Source of the DNA: Olsenella sp.
Lineage (GTDB): Bacteria; Actinomycetota; Coriobacteriia; Coriobacteriales; Atopobiaceae
Reading direction: 5' to 3'
DNA: 64,000 nt
Assembly: GCA_022648325.1 (NCBI GenBank)
Contig: JALCMG010000006.1
Span: 1 to 64,000, forward strand
The notes beneath the pieces were generated by a model. The model worked only from the letters and a program-made list of their open reading frames with translations, did not search any database and was not told the DNA's origin. This document shows positions 1-7,786 of the stretch, in pieces; position 1 is the first letter of the stretch, and each line of letters starts with the position of its first letter. Position numbers and translations under genes: made by a program.

Positions 1-51
1 CTACCACATCACGAGAGCGTCGCCGCCCACCATCGCGTTCTCGTGTGATGG

Positions 52-633
52 TTGAGCCCTCGTGGCAATTCTACTCGATGGGACGGATTGCAGAAAACCC
101 TCAAACACCAACGCACTGCAAGAGGGGGTTTTGTGTACATATTCCAGCATTCGATTATGTTTGGTGTGGGTATCACCGTCATGCTCCAGGGTGTGCGTAT
201 GCTCATTGCGGAAATCGTTCCCGCATTCAAGGGAATTGCCGACAAGGTCGTCCCCGATGCTATTCCAGCCCTCGATTGCCCTGTCATTTTCCCGTATGCA
301 CCCAATGCATTGACCATTGGCTTCCTTGTTGCAATGGTGACGAGCGTGATTACCATTCTTCTTACGAATGGAATGTTCCCCACGGTGGTCATACCGCTTA
401 TCTCTACGTGCTTCTTTGAGATTGGTACTGCCGCAATTATTGGAAACAGCACTGGCGGTGTTCGTGGTGCAGTCATCGGGTCTGCCGTTGCGGGAGTCCT
501 TGCCGTCTTCTTGGTTGGTTTTGGAGCCTACTTCTTCAACAACACGATTCAGCAATGGATGCTGGTTTACGGTGGCCAGGACTTTGACCTCTGGGGTATT
601 GTTTGCGGCTCCATTGCTCGACTCATTGCATAG
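52..633 (+). pseudogene. 5'-truncated UlaA-like PTS EIIC (ascorbate-type) fragment
   Basis: About 193 codons encode only the C-terminal part of an ascorbate-type PTS permease (EIIC, UlaA/SgaT family), which normally has about 420-465 residues and moves a sugar acid across the membrane while it is phosphorylated. Recognisable family sequence begins near position 130 with the stretch FVYIFQHSIMFGVGI, followed by QGVRMLIAE and the ALDCPVIFPYAPNA block seen in UlaA proteins. Four or more hydrophobic segments follow. A TGA at 46-48 closes the frame upstream, and the roughly 25 codons before the homologous block do not look like the family. No good start codon or ribosome site is visible. The fragment is therefore a remnant, or the gene is cut by an assembly edge at position 1. 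Base composition is clearly less GC-rich than the rest of the window. It sits 27 bases before a sugar-isomerase-like gene. Confidence 0.6.
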
Positions 634-660
634 AGATGAATTCTCATGGGAGAGACAACG

Positions 661-1404
661 ATGGAGTTTGAGTACTTCGATTGCGTCGAAGCAATTCTAC
701 AAAGGGTCAGATCTAGCGAGGCGGCAAACATGCGTGCCGGAGTTGACCTGTTAGAGAAATGTGTGATGGGCCATGGTTCGATTTACATCTTCGGCGCATC
801 CCATGCGGGAATCCTTAGCCAAGAGATGTTTTACCGTGCTGGCGGCTTGATGCTGATAAATCCCATCTTCGGCAAAGAGGTATCGGTCGAAGCGAGTCCG
901 ATTACCCTAACTAGTGATATGGAGCGTCTCGTTGGGTATGGAACCGCACTTGCCAAGCACCGTGCAGACTTTCAGATTGGTGATGTGCTCATCGCACATT
1001 CGGTATCAGGGCGTAATCCCGTCACGGTTGAGGTTGCCCAGGCTGCAAAAGATGCAGGGGCAAGTGTCATTGCCTTGACCAACCTCTCCTACTCCAAGAC
1101 GGTCTCTTCGCGTCATCCCTCTGGCAAACGACTCTTTGAGCTTGCTGACGTGGTGGTTGATAACCACGGTGACATCGGAGACGCGGCAGTTCCAATTAAC
1201 GGGTTGCAACAAAAAGTTGGTCCGACTTCGACCGTTGTGGGTGCCGCGATTCTGAATGCAATGATTGCCGAGCTTGTTCAGCGCCTTGTCAATGGGGGAA
1301 TGAAGACGCCGCCAGTCTTCTATAGCGCGAATATCGATGGGGGCGATGAACTCAATCGTACGCTCTACGAGAAATATCGGGATAACATCAAGTACGCATT
1401 CTAG
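661..1404 (+). CDS. SIS-domain protein, UPF0309-like sugar isomerase family
   Basis: The 247-residue protein has one SIS (sugar isomerase) domain. Residues around 40-60 (GSIYIFGASHAGILSQEMF) form the first strand and phosphosugar-binding loop, and SVSGRNPVTVE near residue 120 is the second conserved loop. Length and the motif VSVEASPITLTSDMERL match the UPF0309 group of uncharacterised SIS proteins. I chose the ATG at 661 because GGGAGAG lies just upstream; an in-frame ATG at 646 lacks a comparable site. The gene follows a broken ascorbate-type PTS permease, so a role in handling an imported phosphosugar is plausible but not shown. Base composition is lower in GC than the housekeeping genes downstream, which suggests recent acquisition. 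The exact substrate cannot be told from sequence. Confidence 0.8.
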   Translation: MEFEYFDCVEAILQRVRSSEAANMRAGVDLLEKCVMGHGSIYIFGASHAGILSQEMFYRAGGLMLINPIFGKEVSVEASPITLTSDMERLVGYGTALAKHRADFQIGDVLIAHSVSGRNPVTVEVAQAAKDAGASVIALTNLSYSKTVSSRHPSGKRLFELADVVVDNHGDIGDAAVPINGLQQKVGPTSTVVGAAILNAMIAELVQRLVNGGMKTPPVFYSANIDGGDELNRTLYEKYRDNIKYAF

Positions 1405-1497
1405 GGTGTCTTGCAGTAATTCTTCGACCTTGTTGCTTTATTTGAGTGGCGGAATAGAAGCCGATGCAATCATTGCTCTGGATAATTGCGTACAAGG

Positions 1498-1530
1498 GGG
1501 GCGCCGTGCGGGCGCCCCTCTCTTCTCGTC
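1498..1530. terminator. Bidirectional terminator between SIS gene and metG
   Basis: GGGGCGCC at 1498-1505 pairs perfectly with GGCGCCCC at 1511-1518 across a five-base loop. The plus-strand side continues into a T-rich tract. It lies between the convergent SIS-domain gene and metG. Confidence 0.6.
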
Positions 1531-3576
1531 TTACTTCTGGCTTGGGTGCTTCTCGAAGAAGTCGAAGCGCGGCGGCAGCTCGGGCAGCGCGTGCTCCTCG
1601 GGCTTCTCGCCAAGCGCCTGCGCCAGTTCGCCGGGGGTCTCGAACGCGTGCTCCCAGGAGAAGAAGTCCTCGGCCGCAAACCCCAGGTGCTCGCAGATCT
1701 TCTCGCAGCCAGCCGGCACCGCGGGGTGCATGAGCAGCGTCACCGTGCGCAGCGCGGCGAAGGCGTTTGCCAGCGCGTGCTCGTAGGCTGCGTCGTCGCC
1801 CTTGGCCGCCTTGGACTCGTCGCCCCAGCGGCGGTTGGCGTCGCGGCAGAAGTCCTCGGCCACAGCGAGCGCGCCGTGGGCGTCAAACGCGTGGGCGTAG
1901 CGCTCGTAGGAAAGCGTCGCCTCGCGGCAGGCGTCCAGCACGTCGGCGTCTGCCTCGACCGCGGGCAGGTGTCCCGTGCAGACGTTCTGCGCGCCGTAGA
2001 TGCAGCTCCTGGCCAGGCGGTTGAAGATGTTAGTGAGAAACGCGCTCTCCTTGAGGGTGGGGTCGACCACGCGTGGGTCGTCCTTCACCAGGATCTCCTC
2101 GCCGGTCGCCTTGTCCTTGTGGCTCACGGAGGTGTCGTAGGGCTTGGGCGAGAAGCTCACGGCCTTCTGGTCCAGGCCCAGGCTCAGCCAGTGGCAGCGC
2201 AGCTGCTCGGCGGTGTAGTGGTCGAGAAGCTCGGCGGCCATGGGCGGGCGGATCTTGCCGGAGCTCGAGGCCTTCTTGTTCATGAACAGGATGTGGTAGT
2301 TGGCCACGGGCGTGTCCTGGAAGAGGCCCCAGCCGAGCGCCTCCCACAGCGCGGGCTGCGCCACGCAGTAGAAGTAGATGTTGTCTTGGCCAATGAACTG
2401 GTAGACCTTGGCGTCGTCCGCGCACCACCAGTCGCGCCAGTCGTCCGACGAGAAGCGCGTGCCGCCCGCCTTCTCGTCCAGGGCAAGCGCGGTCTGAGTG
2501 AAGCTGATGGGCGCCCAGAGGCTCTCGGGCCAGCACCACACGGTGAGCCCGTGGGTGTCCTCGAGATCCGGTGCAGGCACGCCCCACTCGATGTTGCCGG
2601 TGATGCGGAAGGGCAGAAGCGTCTTGCCAGTGCGGAAGCGCACGCCGGAGGCCTCGAGGACCGCGCGCGCGTCGTCGCGGTCACGCCAATTGGCAAACTC
2701 GACGGAGAAGGACTGCTGGCCCTTCTCGGCCTCGTGGAGCTGGTGGGCGGGGAGCTTGTCCTCCACCGCGTCGAAGCTCTCGCGGAACTTGTCCTGGATG
2801 TAGACGACGGGCGGGACGAGAGTCTCGCGCACGGTCTTGGTCACGATGGGCCTCACCTGCGGGTCGACGTCCCACTCGTCCATGAGCTCCTTGAGCTGGG
2901 CCTCGAAGGCGGGCAGGTCGAAGTACCAGTTGTCAACGGGGCGCAGCTCGGGCGTGGTGCCGGTGAGCGCCGAGACGGGGTTGATGAGCTCCTCGGGGTC
3001 AAACTGGTGACCCAGGTCGCACTCGTCGGCGTAGGCCTTCTCGGACTTGCAGCCGCGCACGGGGCAGCGGCCAATAACCTGGCGCCCGTTGAGGAACTGC
3101 CCCGCCTTCACGTCGTAGAACTGGCGGGTGCTCATCTTGTGCAGGAAGCCGCGGTCGTGGAGACGGCGAAGGACCTCGGCGGTGAGGCGTGCGTGGAAGT
3201 CGCGCGCCGGCTTGAGGCCGGAGCCCGCGAAGAGGTCGAGCGAGATGCCGTAGGCGTCGAGCGCCGCCTTCTGGGCGTCGTGGTTTGCTTTGACGTAGTC
3301 TGTGATGGTGCCCTGGTAGCCCTCCTGTTCCACCTTCTTGCGGTAGCTCTCCATGATTGGCGAGCCGTAGCAGTCCGTGCCGGAGACAAAGATCACGTTC
3401 TTGCTCCCAATGCGGTCGCGCAGGAAGCGCGCGAAGAAGTCTGCGGGCACAAAGACGCCGCCGATGTGGCCAAAGTGCAGGTTCTTGTTGCCGTACGGCA
3501 TGCCCCCGGTGATGACGGCGCGTACGGGGAAGCTCGGGCGGTTTTGCTCCGTGACGTTCTGGGAATTGTCTGCCAT
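1531..3576 (-). CDS. metG: Methionyl-tRNA synthetase, divergent signature motif
   Basis: A 681-residue class I aminoacyl-tRNA synthetase that charges tRNA-Met in the cytoplasm. The N-terminal Rossmann part has TGGMPYGNKNLHFGHIGG, with the HIGH motif as HFGH at residues 34-37. A zinc-knuckle insertion carries CPVRGC and a following DECDLGH. WYFDLPAF, typical of MetRS, follows. The second signature, normally KMSKS, reads K-A-S-S-S near residues 435-439, so the usual second lysine is missing. The C-terminal anticodon-binding helical region is present, but I see no appended EMAP/Trbp111 domain. The start is the ATG at 3574-3576 with AAGAGGGAG upstream; longer in-frame versions to 4056 only add low-complexity sequence. 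A GATAAT-like -10 lies upstream on the minus strand, and I see no T-box. Identity as MetRS is well supported by overall architecture. Confidence 0.88.
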   Translation of the reverse strand: MADNSQNVTEQNRPSFPVRAVITGGMPYGNKNLHFGHIGGVFVPADFFARFLRDRIGSKNVIFVSGTDCYGSPIMESYRKKVEQEGYQGTITDYVKANHDAQKAALDAYGISLDLFAGSGLKPARDFHARLTAEVLRRLHDRGFLHKMSTRQFYDVKAGQFLNGRQVIGRCPVRGCKSEKAYADECDLGHQFDPEELINPVSALTGTTPELRPVDNWYFDLPAFEAQLKELMDEWDVDPQVRPIVTKTVRETLVPPVVYIQDKFRESFDAVEDKLPAHQLHEAEKGQQSFSVEFANWRDRDDARAVLEASGVRFRTGKTLLPFRITGNIEWGVPAPDLEDTHGLTVWCWPESLWAPISFTQTALALDEKAGGTRFSSDDWRDWWCADDAKVYQFIGQDNIYFYCVAQPALWEALGWGLFQDTPVANYHILFMNKKASSSGKIRPPMAAELLDHYTAEQLRCHWLSLGLDQKAVSFSPKPYDTSVSHKDKATGEEILVKDDPRVVDPTLKESAFLTNIFNRLARSCIYGAQNVCTGHLPAVEADADVLDACREATLSYERYAHAFDAHGALAVAEDFCRDANRRWGDESKAAKGDDAAYEHALANAFAALRTVTLLMHPAVPAGCEKICEHLGFAAEDFFSWEHAFETPGELAQALGEKPEEHALPELPPRFDFFEKHPSQK

Positions 3577-3741
3577 GTGGGACGTGCTCCCTCTTGGTTG
3601 TGGTGGTGCAGCTGCGATGCCCGCCGGCATGATGCGCACGCCACGGGCCACGTGATTATCCCACAATAGACGGAGTTCGCGTGGTCTGGGACGGCTCCGG
3701 CTGGGTACGTACGAGAATGAAAGAGGCGAGAGGGGAGCGGG

Positions 3742-4506
3742 ATGTCCATCGATGAGGTCATCGTCGCGGAGCCCCTGCTGTGGGACGGGCAGGGCTTTGC
3801 CATGTTTGGGCCGTGGCACCTGCTCTGGCTTGCCGTCTGCGCGGCTGTGATCGCCCTTCTCGTCCACGGCTACCGGAGCCTTCCGGCCGACGACTCGTGG
3901 CACGGGGGGAGAAGGAGGCTCGTTCTCTTTGCCGCCATCGTTCCCAACGCGCTGCTGCTCTGGGGCGACATCCTCAAGATTCAGACGGGGACCTTCTCGC
4001 CAAACTGGTGGCCGCTCCACCTGTGCAACGTTGCAGAGTATATCTGCCTCTGGCACGCGCTCGCCCCCTCACACGTGACGCGCGAGCTGCTGCTCTGCTT
4101 TGGCCTCGCCGGCGGGCTCTGCGCGATGCTCTTCCCCGGCTGGACGTACTGCCCGCCGTACACGCTGCCCTGCATCAGCGGTTTCATGGAGCACGCGTTC
4201 ATCTTCTCGGTGTCGCTCATGGCTCTCGACGACCCGCGGAAGGCGCCAAGGTGGCACGACGCCTGGATCTCGCTGTGCCTCTCCGTTGCCTACCTGGCGT
4301 TCTTCAGGTGGTTCAACGGGGTGTTCGATACTAACTTTGGCTTTGTGACCAGTCCCGCCGTGGGTTCGCCGCTCGCGTGGTGGGGGGACGCCTTCGGCAA
4401 CCCCGGATATCTCGTGCCGTATATGGCATCGTTTGTCGTGGCCGTGGCGCTGCTGCACGCCTGGCAGGCTGGACGCCGGCGGCGCGTTGCGGAGGTCGCG
4501 GCGTGA
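3742..4506 (+). CDS. YwaF/TIGR02206 family integral membrane protein
   Basis: A 254-residue protein with about six to seven hydrophobic helices. The pattern FGPWHLLWLAV near the start, WPLHLCNVAEYICLW in the middle, and a late tyrosine/tryptophan-rich loop (WWGDAFGNPGYLVPYM) fits the TIGR02206 (YwaF) family of multi-pass membrane proteins, whose function is unknown. The histidine in WPLHLCN is a hallmark of that family. The ATG at 3742 is preceded by GAGGGGAGCGGG, a good ribosome site. Its stop codon overlaps the GTG start of the next gene by four bases, so the two are translationally coupled. Confidence 0.75.
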   Translation: MSIDEVIVAEPLLWDGQGFAMFGPWHLLWLAVCAAVIALLVHGYRSLPADDSWHGGRRRLVLFAAIVPNALLLWGDILKIQTGTFSPNWWPLHLCNVAEYICLWHALAPSHVTRELLLCFGLAGGLCAMLFPGWTYCPPYTLPCISGFMEHAFIFSVSLMALDDPRKAPRWHDAWISLCLSVAYLAFFRWFNGVFDTNFGFVTSPAVGSPLAWWGDAFGNPGYLVPYMASFVVAVALLHAWQAGRRRRVAEVAA

Positions 4507-5060
4507 GGAGCGTAGCGCATCTCGACATCCTGGGGGACACCCCGCTTGCCCGGCGCATGGTCGTGGTCTCGGCGGTCCTTCTCGCGGTGGGGTTTGTCGG
4601 TGCCTTTCTCTTGGTTGTGGCTGGCGGCTGGGGCATGGACGTTGGTGCGTGGTTTGCTGTCTCTGTTGTGGCGTCACTCGTGGCCCTGCCCGTGCACGAG
4701 CTTGTCCACGCGGCGGCCTTCCTGTTGTTGGGACACGGACGTGTGCGCATTCGCTTTGGGTACCAGACGGGGATGCTCTACACCAGGGCGGAAGGCGAAC
4801 CTCTTACGCGCGGGCGCTTTATCGTCGTGCTGCTGGCACCTTCTGTGCTTGTCACGGCGGCGCTGGTCGTGGTGGGGGAGCTTGTTGCCGGGCCGTCGCT
4901 TGCATGGGTGCTTGCTTGGGCGCACCTCTCCGGATGTGCCGGTGACCTGGCCATGGTTGGGGGAATTGCTCGCACGTCGGGCTGCACGCACGTGCGTGAC
5001 ACCGATACGGGAGTAGAGCTTCTCGCCGACGATGGAGGGGGCGTGTGTCAGCGACACTGA
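4503..5060 (+). CDS. DUF3267-like membrane metalloprotease family protein
   Basis: A 185-residue protein with four or so predicted membrane helices (residues about 19-41, 48-64, 100-120, 125-150). The second helix ends in HELVH at residues 65-69, a zinc-metalloprotease HExxH motif; the acidic third ligand cannot be assigned by eye. This arrangement is typical of the DUF3267 family, which is related to site-2-protease-like integral membrane peptidases. The GTG start at 4503 overlaps the TGA of the upstream YwaF-like gene (GTGA), implying coupled translation. No substrate is known. Confidence 0.65.
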   Translation: MRSVAHLDILGDTPLARRMVVVSAVLLAVGFVGAFLLVVAGGWGMDVGAWFAVSVVASLVALPVHELVHAAAFLLLGHGRVRIRFGYQTGMLYTRAEGEPLTRGRFIVVLLAPSVLVTAALVVVGELVAGPSLAWVLAWAHLSGCAGDLAMVGGIARTSGCTHVRDTDTGVELLADDGGGVCQRH

Positions 5061-5101
5061 CTCGCCGTTGCGCAGTTGCCTTGCTCGTCTCGTTGGCTGC
5101 A

Positions 5102-5260
5102 TTTTCCGATCGTTTAGGTGGAGCTAACCGATCGGAAAATGCAGGTTAGTCTCGACCTGCAAATCCCGATCGTTTAGGCAAGGCTAACCAATCGGAAAAT
5201 GCAGGTTTGGCGCCGTTCTGCAAATCCCGATCGTTTAGCACGCCCTAACCGATCGGAAAA
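5102..5260. repeat. Array of three near-identical palindromic repeats
   Basis: Three copies of an imperfect palindrome lie in the gap between the DUF3267-like gene and the PHP phosphatase, at about 5102-5139, 5166-5199 and 5227-5260, with a 60-61 base period. Each reads CCGATCGTTTAG, a six-base loop that differs between copies, then CTAACCGATCGG (CTAACCAATCGG in copy 2) and AAAA. The arms pair over 12 positions with one mismatch, or two in copy 2. The linkers also share TGCAGGT and CTGCAAATC. The rest of 5061-5422 holds no gene that I can support. Confidence 0.85.
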
Positions 5261-5422
5261 AGCGCTGGCGAGAAGGCCGGGGCGAGAGATACGGCCATGC
5301 CACGTCGGCCGGCCAGCCCCTTACGCTCTCTTTGCGTGCTTCTCGCCGTAGACCCACGTTGGCACCGCCCCGACGCACTATCGTATCCAGTGCAACCAAG
5401 ACGACAAGGACACGGGGACGGC

Positions 5423-6250
5423 ATGATACGAGCCAACTTCCACACGCACACGACGCTCTGCGACGGGAAGAACGCACCGCAGGAGATGGCACAGGCGGCG
5501 TTTGATGCCGGGCTTCTCGCCCTGGGCTTCTCGGGTCACATGGACCAGGACGTTCACATGGACTGGGCTGCCTATGTGGCCAAGATCCACGCGCTTCAGG
5601 ACGAGTATCGCGGCCGTATGGACATCCTTCTCGGCGTTGAGCTGGACACCCTCTACGACCCCAACTGCTGCCCCAGTGCGGAGTACAGGATCGGCTCGAC
5701 GCACTTCGTGGACATCGATGTTCCGTGCGAGACGGCGGTCGACTGGTCGGCCGAGAAGCTCGAGACCCTCTGCCGGGAGGGGTTTGGCGGCAACTGGATG
5801 GCGCTCGTCCGCGCCTTCTACGAGCTTGAGGCCACGACGTACGACCGTACGGAATGCACCTTCGTTGGCCACTTTGACCTCGTGAGCAAGTTCAACGAGG
5901 GCGGGCGCTACTTCGACGAGACATCCCGCGAATACCTTGCGCCTGCGCTCGAGGCCATGGAGTACCTGGTGGGGGAGGGCGTGCCCCTTGAGGTGAACTG
6001 CGGTGCCCTGGCCCGTGGCATCCGGAGCCAGCCCTACCCCCGTCGTGAGCTGTTGCGCGCCCTGCACGAGATGGGCGGACAAATACTCGTGAACTCAGAT
6101 GCCCACAGCGCGGATCTTCTCTGTGCCGGGCTCGACGAGGGCGCACGCTTCGCCGCCTCGTGCGGATTTGAGAGCGTGCTCGTCCTCGGGCACGACGAGC
6201 GCGGAGGGGTCGTGATGCACGAGGTGCCGCTGGAGGAGGCTGCGCAATGA
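5423..6250 (+). CDS. PHP-domain phosphatase, histidinol-phosphatase (HisK/HisJ)-like
   Basis: A 275-residue protein of the PHP superfamily of metal-dependent phosphoesterases. Metal-ligand motifs appear in the expected order: FHTHTTLCDG at the N-terminus, SGHMDQDVH, the acidic GVELD strand, HFDLVSKF, and NSDAHSADLLC near the C-terminus. This order and length match the HisJ/HisK family, which dephosphorylates L-histidinol phosphate. No other his genes are nearby, so a different phosphate monoester is possible. I chose the ATG at 5423, directly before the conserved N-terminal strand; an upstream in-frame ATG at 5297 would add only arginine/proline-rich sequence. The 3' end overlaps the next gene by four bases (ATGA). 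Confidence 0.75.
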   Translation: MIRANFHTHTTLCDGKNAPQEMAQAAFDAGLLALGFSGHMDQDVHMDWAAYVAKIHALQDEYRGRMDILLGVELDTLYDPNCCPSAEYRIGSTHFVDIDVPCETAVDWSAEKLETLCREGFGGNWMALVRAFYELEATTYDRTECTFVGHFDLVSKFNEGGRYFDETSREYLAPALEAMEYLVGEGVPLEVNCGALARGIRSQPYPRRELLRALHEMGGQILVNSDAHSADLLCAGLDEGARFAASCGFESVLVLGHDERGGVVMHEVPLEEAAQ

Positions 6251-7047
6251 CGGGGACCCATCGGGGAAGCGTGGTCGACCTTGTCGTCGACGGGGTGCCC
6301 TGTTGGGTGCCCTTCTCGGAACAGACCATCCACCTCTGTCACGATCTCATGGCCCAATGGACGGCGCGTCAGCGCGAGCTTGGTCGCCGCATGGTCGTCT
6401 TTCTCGCCGCCCCTCCAGGCGCCGGGAAGTCCACCCTCGCGAGCCTTCTCGCAAAGCTCTCTCGCGAGGACAAGTCATACGAACCGCTTGTGGCGTTGCC
6501 GCTCGACGGCTTTCACTACCACGCGGACGTGATTGCCAACGGCATCGTTTGCGTGGAGGGGCGCCAGGTGCCCATGCGCGAGGTCAAGGGGACGCTGGAG
6601 ACCTTTGACCACGCCCGCTTTGCCGAGAAGTGCGGCGAGCTCTGTTCGGGCAGGGCAGTGTTGTGGCCACGCTATGACCGGAGCATCCACGATGTCGTCG
6701 ACGACGCGATCACGGTTACGGCGGACGCGCACCTGGTGCTCGTCGAGGGAAACTGGCTTCTCTCGAGCGAGCCCCCATGGGACGAGACACGCAGTCTGGC
6801 AGATGCGTCATATCTCCTTGTTGCTGACAAGGGCCTCCTTCACCGCCGGTTGGTTGCACGCAAGGTTCGCGGTGGGCTTACGGCCGAGGCGGCGGAGGAG
6901 TGGTACAGGAGATGCGACGGAATGAACGTGCGTCGCGTCCTCGCGCATTCTTCGGCTAGTAACATGCTAGAAGAGGACGAGGAAGGTAGTATTTGGCCTT
7001 GTGGGTGCAGCGGCTCGGGTGCCACCGCCGACGCGCTTGCACAGTGA
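6247..7047 (+). CDS. P-loop nucleoside/sugar kinase family protein (uridine-kinase-like fold)
   Basis: A 266-residue P-loop kinase. Walker A is APPGAGKS at residues 55-62, preceded by an N-terminal extension of about 50 residues. PLDGFHYH (near 80-87) is the substrate-binding DGFH motif of the uridine kinase/phosphoribulokinase/pantothenate kinase superfamily, and VLVEGNWLL is the Walker B-like strand. The family includes nucleoside and fructose kinases, and the acceptor cannot be assigned here. The start codon overlaps the stop of the PHP phosphatase (ATGA), so kinase and phosphatase are co-translated and might act on related metabolites; that is inference. The C-terminal 30 residues are low complexity. 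Confidence 0.7.
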   Translation: MTGTHRGSVVDLVVDGVPCWVPFSEQTIHLCHDLMAQWTARQRELGRRMVVFLAAPPGAGKSTLASLLAKLSREDKSYEPLVALPLDGFHYHADVIANGIVCVEGRQVPMREVKGTLETFDHARFAEKCGELCSGRAVLWPRYDRSIHDVVDDAITVTADAHLVLVEGNWLLSSEPPWDETRSLADASYLLVADKGLLHRRLVARKVRGGLTAEAAEEWYRRCDGMNVRRVLAHSSASNMLEEDEEGSIWPCGCSGSGATADALAQ

Positions 7048-7066
7048 GGACGAGAAGGGGATCGAT

Positions 7067-7717
7067 GTGACAGAAGGCATGAACGACAACATCTTGGCCC
7101 CGGACGCCCGCACGCCCCTCCTCCTGCATGCCTGCTGCGGTCCCTGCTCGATAGAGCCCGTAGAGCTTCTGCGTCGCGAGGGCTTCGAGCCGACCATCTG
7201 TTGGACCAACCCAAACATCCAGCCCCTGACGGAGCATGACCGCCGCCTTGCCACGCTGCGCGCATGGGCGGCGGACGTCGCTCACGTCAACGTGGTGGTG
7301 GCCGGTGACGACCGCGCCACGTGGGAGACAGGCGTCGCCCCGCATGGCTTCGACCGCGCCGCGCGCTGCCGCGCCTGCTATGCCCTCCGCCTTGCCGAGG
7401 CCTGCCGCACGGCTCGCGAGCTGGGCTTCTCGTACGTCTCTACCACGCTTGCCGTCTCTCCGTACCAGCTCTTCGAGACCTGCGGAGACGTGCTCGCCAA
7501 GACGGCTGCCGCCTACGGCCTCACGCCCGTGTGGCGCGACTTTAGGCCCTACTATCCCGAGGCCACCCGCGCCTCGCGCGACCTGGGCATGTATCGTCAG
7601 AACTACTGCGGATGCCGCTTCTCCGCCGCCGAGGCAGCCATCGAGCGCCATGAGGCCCGCGACCGCCGCAAGGCCGAGCGCGAGGCCGCACGAGCAGCCG
7701 CCCGCGCCACGCGCTAG
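7067..7717 (+). CDS. queH: Epoxyqueuosine reductase QueH
   Basis: A 216-residue DUF208/QueH protein, which reduces epoxyqueuosine to queuosine in the wobble position of tRNAs with GUN anticodons. It is the non-orthologous replacement for the cobalamin enzyme QueG. Conserved cysteines are visible in LLLHACCGPCS, CRACYALRL and NYCGCRFS, consistent with metal and redox cofactor binding. STTLAVSPYQ and WRDFRPYYPEA are typical of the family. I prefer the GTG at 7067 because AAGGGG lies six bases upstream; the ATG at 7079 is an alternative. It lies 19 bases after the kinase gene and 69 bases before queA, and tgt is nearby. Confidence 0.88.
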   Translation: MTEGMNDNILAPDARTPLLLHACCGPCSIEPVELLRREGFEPTICWTNPNIQPLTEHDRRLATLRAWAADVAHVNVVVAGDDRATWETGVAPHGFDRAARCRACYALRLAEACRTARELGFSYVSTTLAVSPYQLFETCGDVLAKTAAAYGLTPVWRDFRPYYPEATRASRDLGMYRQNYCGCRFSAAEAAIERHEARDRRKAEREAARAAARATR

Positions 7718-7786
7718 AATGGGCGGCCGGCGCACAATGCGCCGCACCTCACTACACCAGCCCAAGGGCACGAGGAGATAGCACGT

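Noticed and set aside
1486-3669. Long open frame on the plus strand opposite metG (more than 700 codons)
   Set aside because: It mirrors metG codon by codon, is rich in Ala, Val, Leu, Arg and Glu, and has no family motif. Long antisense frames are expected in GC-rich genes.
3577-3741. T-box or SAM riboswitch in front of metG
   Set aside because: The T-box core sequence and the conserved SAM-riboswitch stems are not visible in the short divergent gap.
3577-4056. N-terminal extension of metG to a start near 4056
   Set aside because: It overlaps the divergent YwaF-like gene and lacks conserved sequence; the ATG at 3576 has a good ribosome site and directly precedes the conserved domain.
5102-5260. 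CRISPR-like array
   Set aside because: Only three units, each itself a hairpin with conserved linkers rather than unique spacers, and no cas genes.
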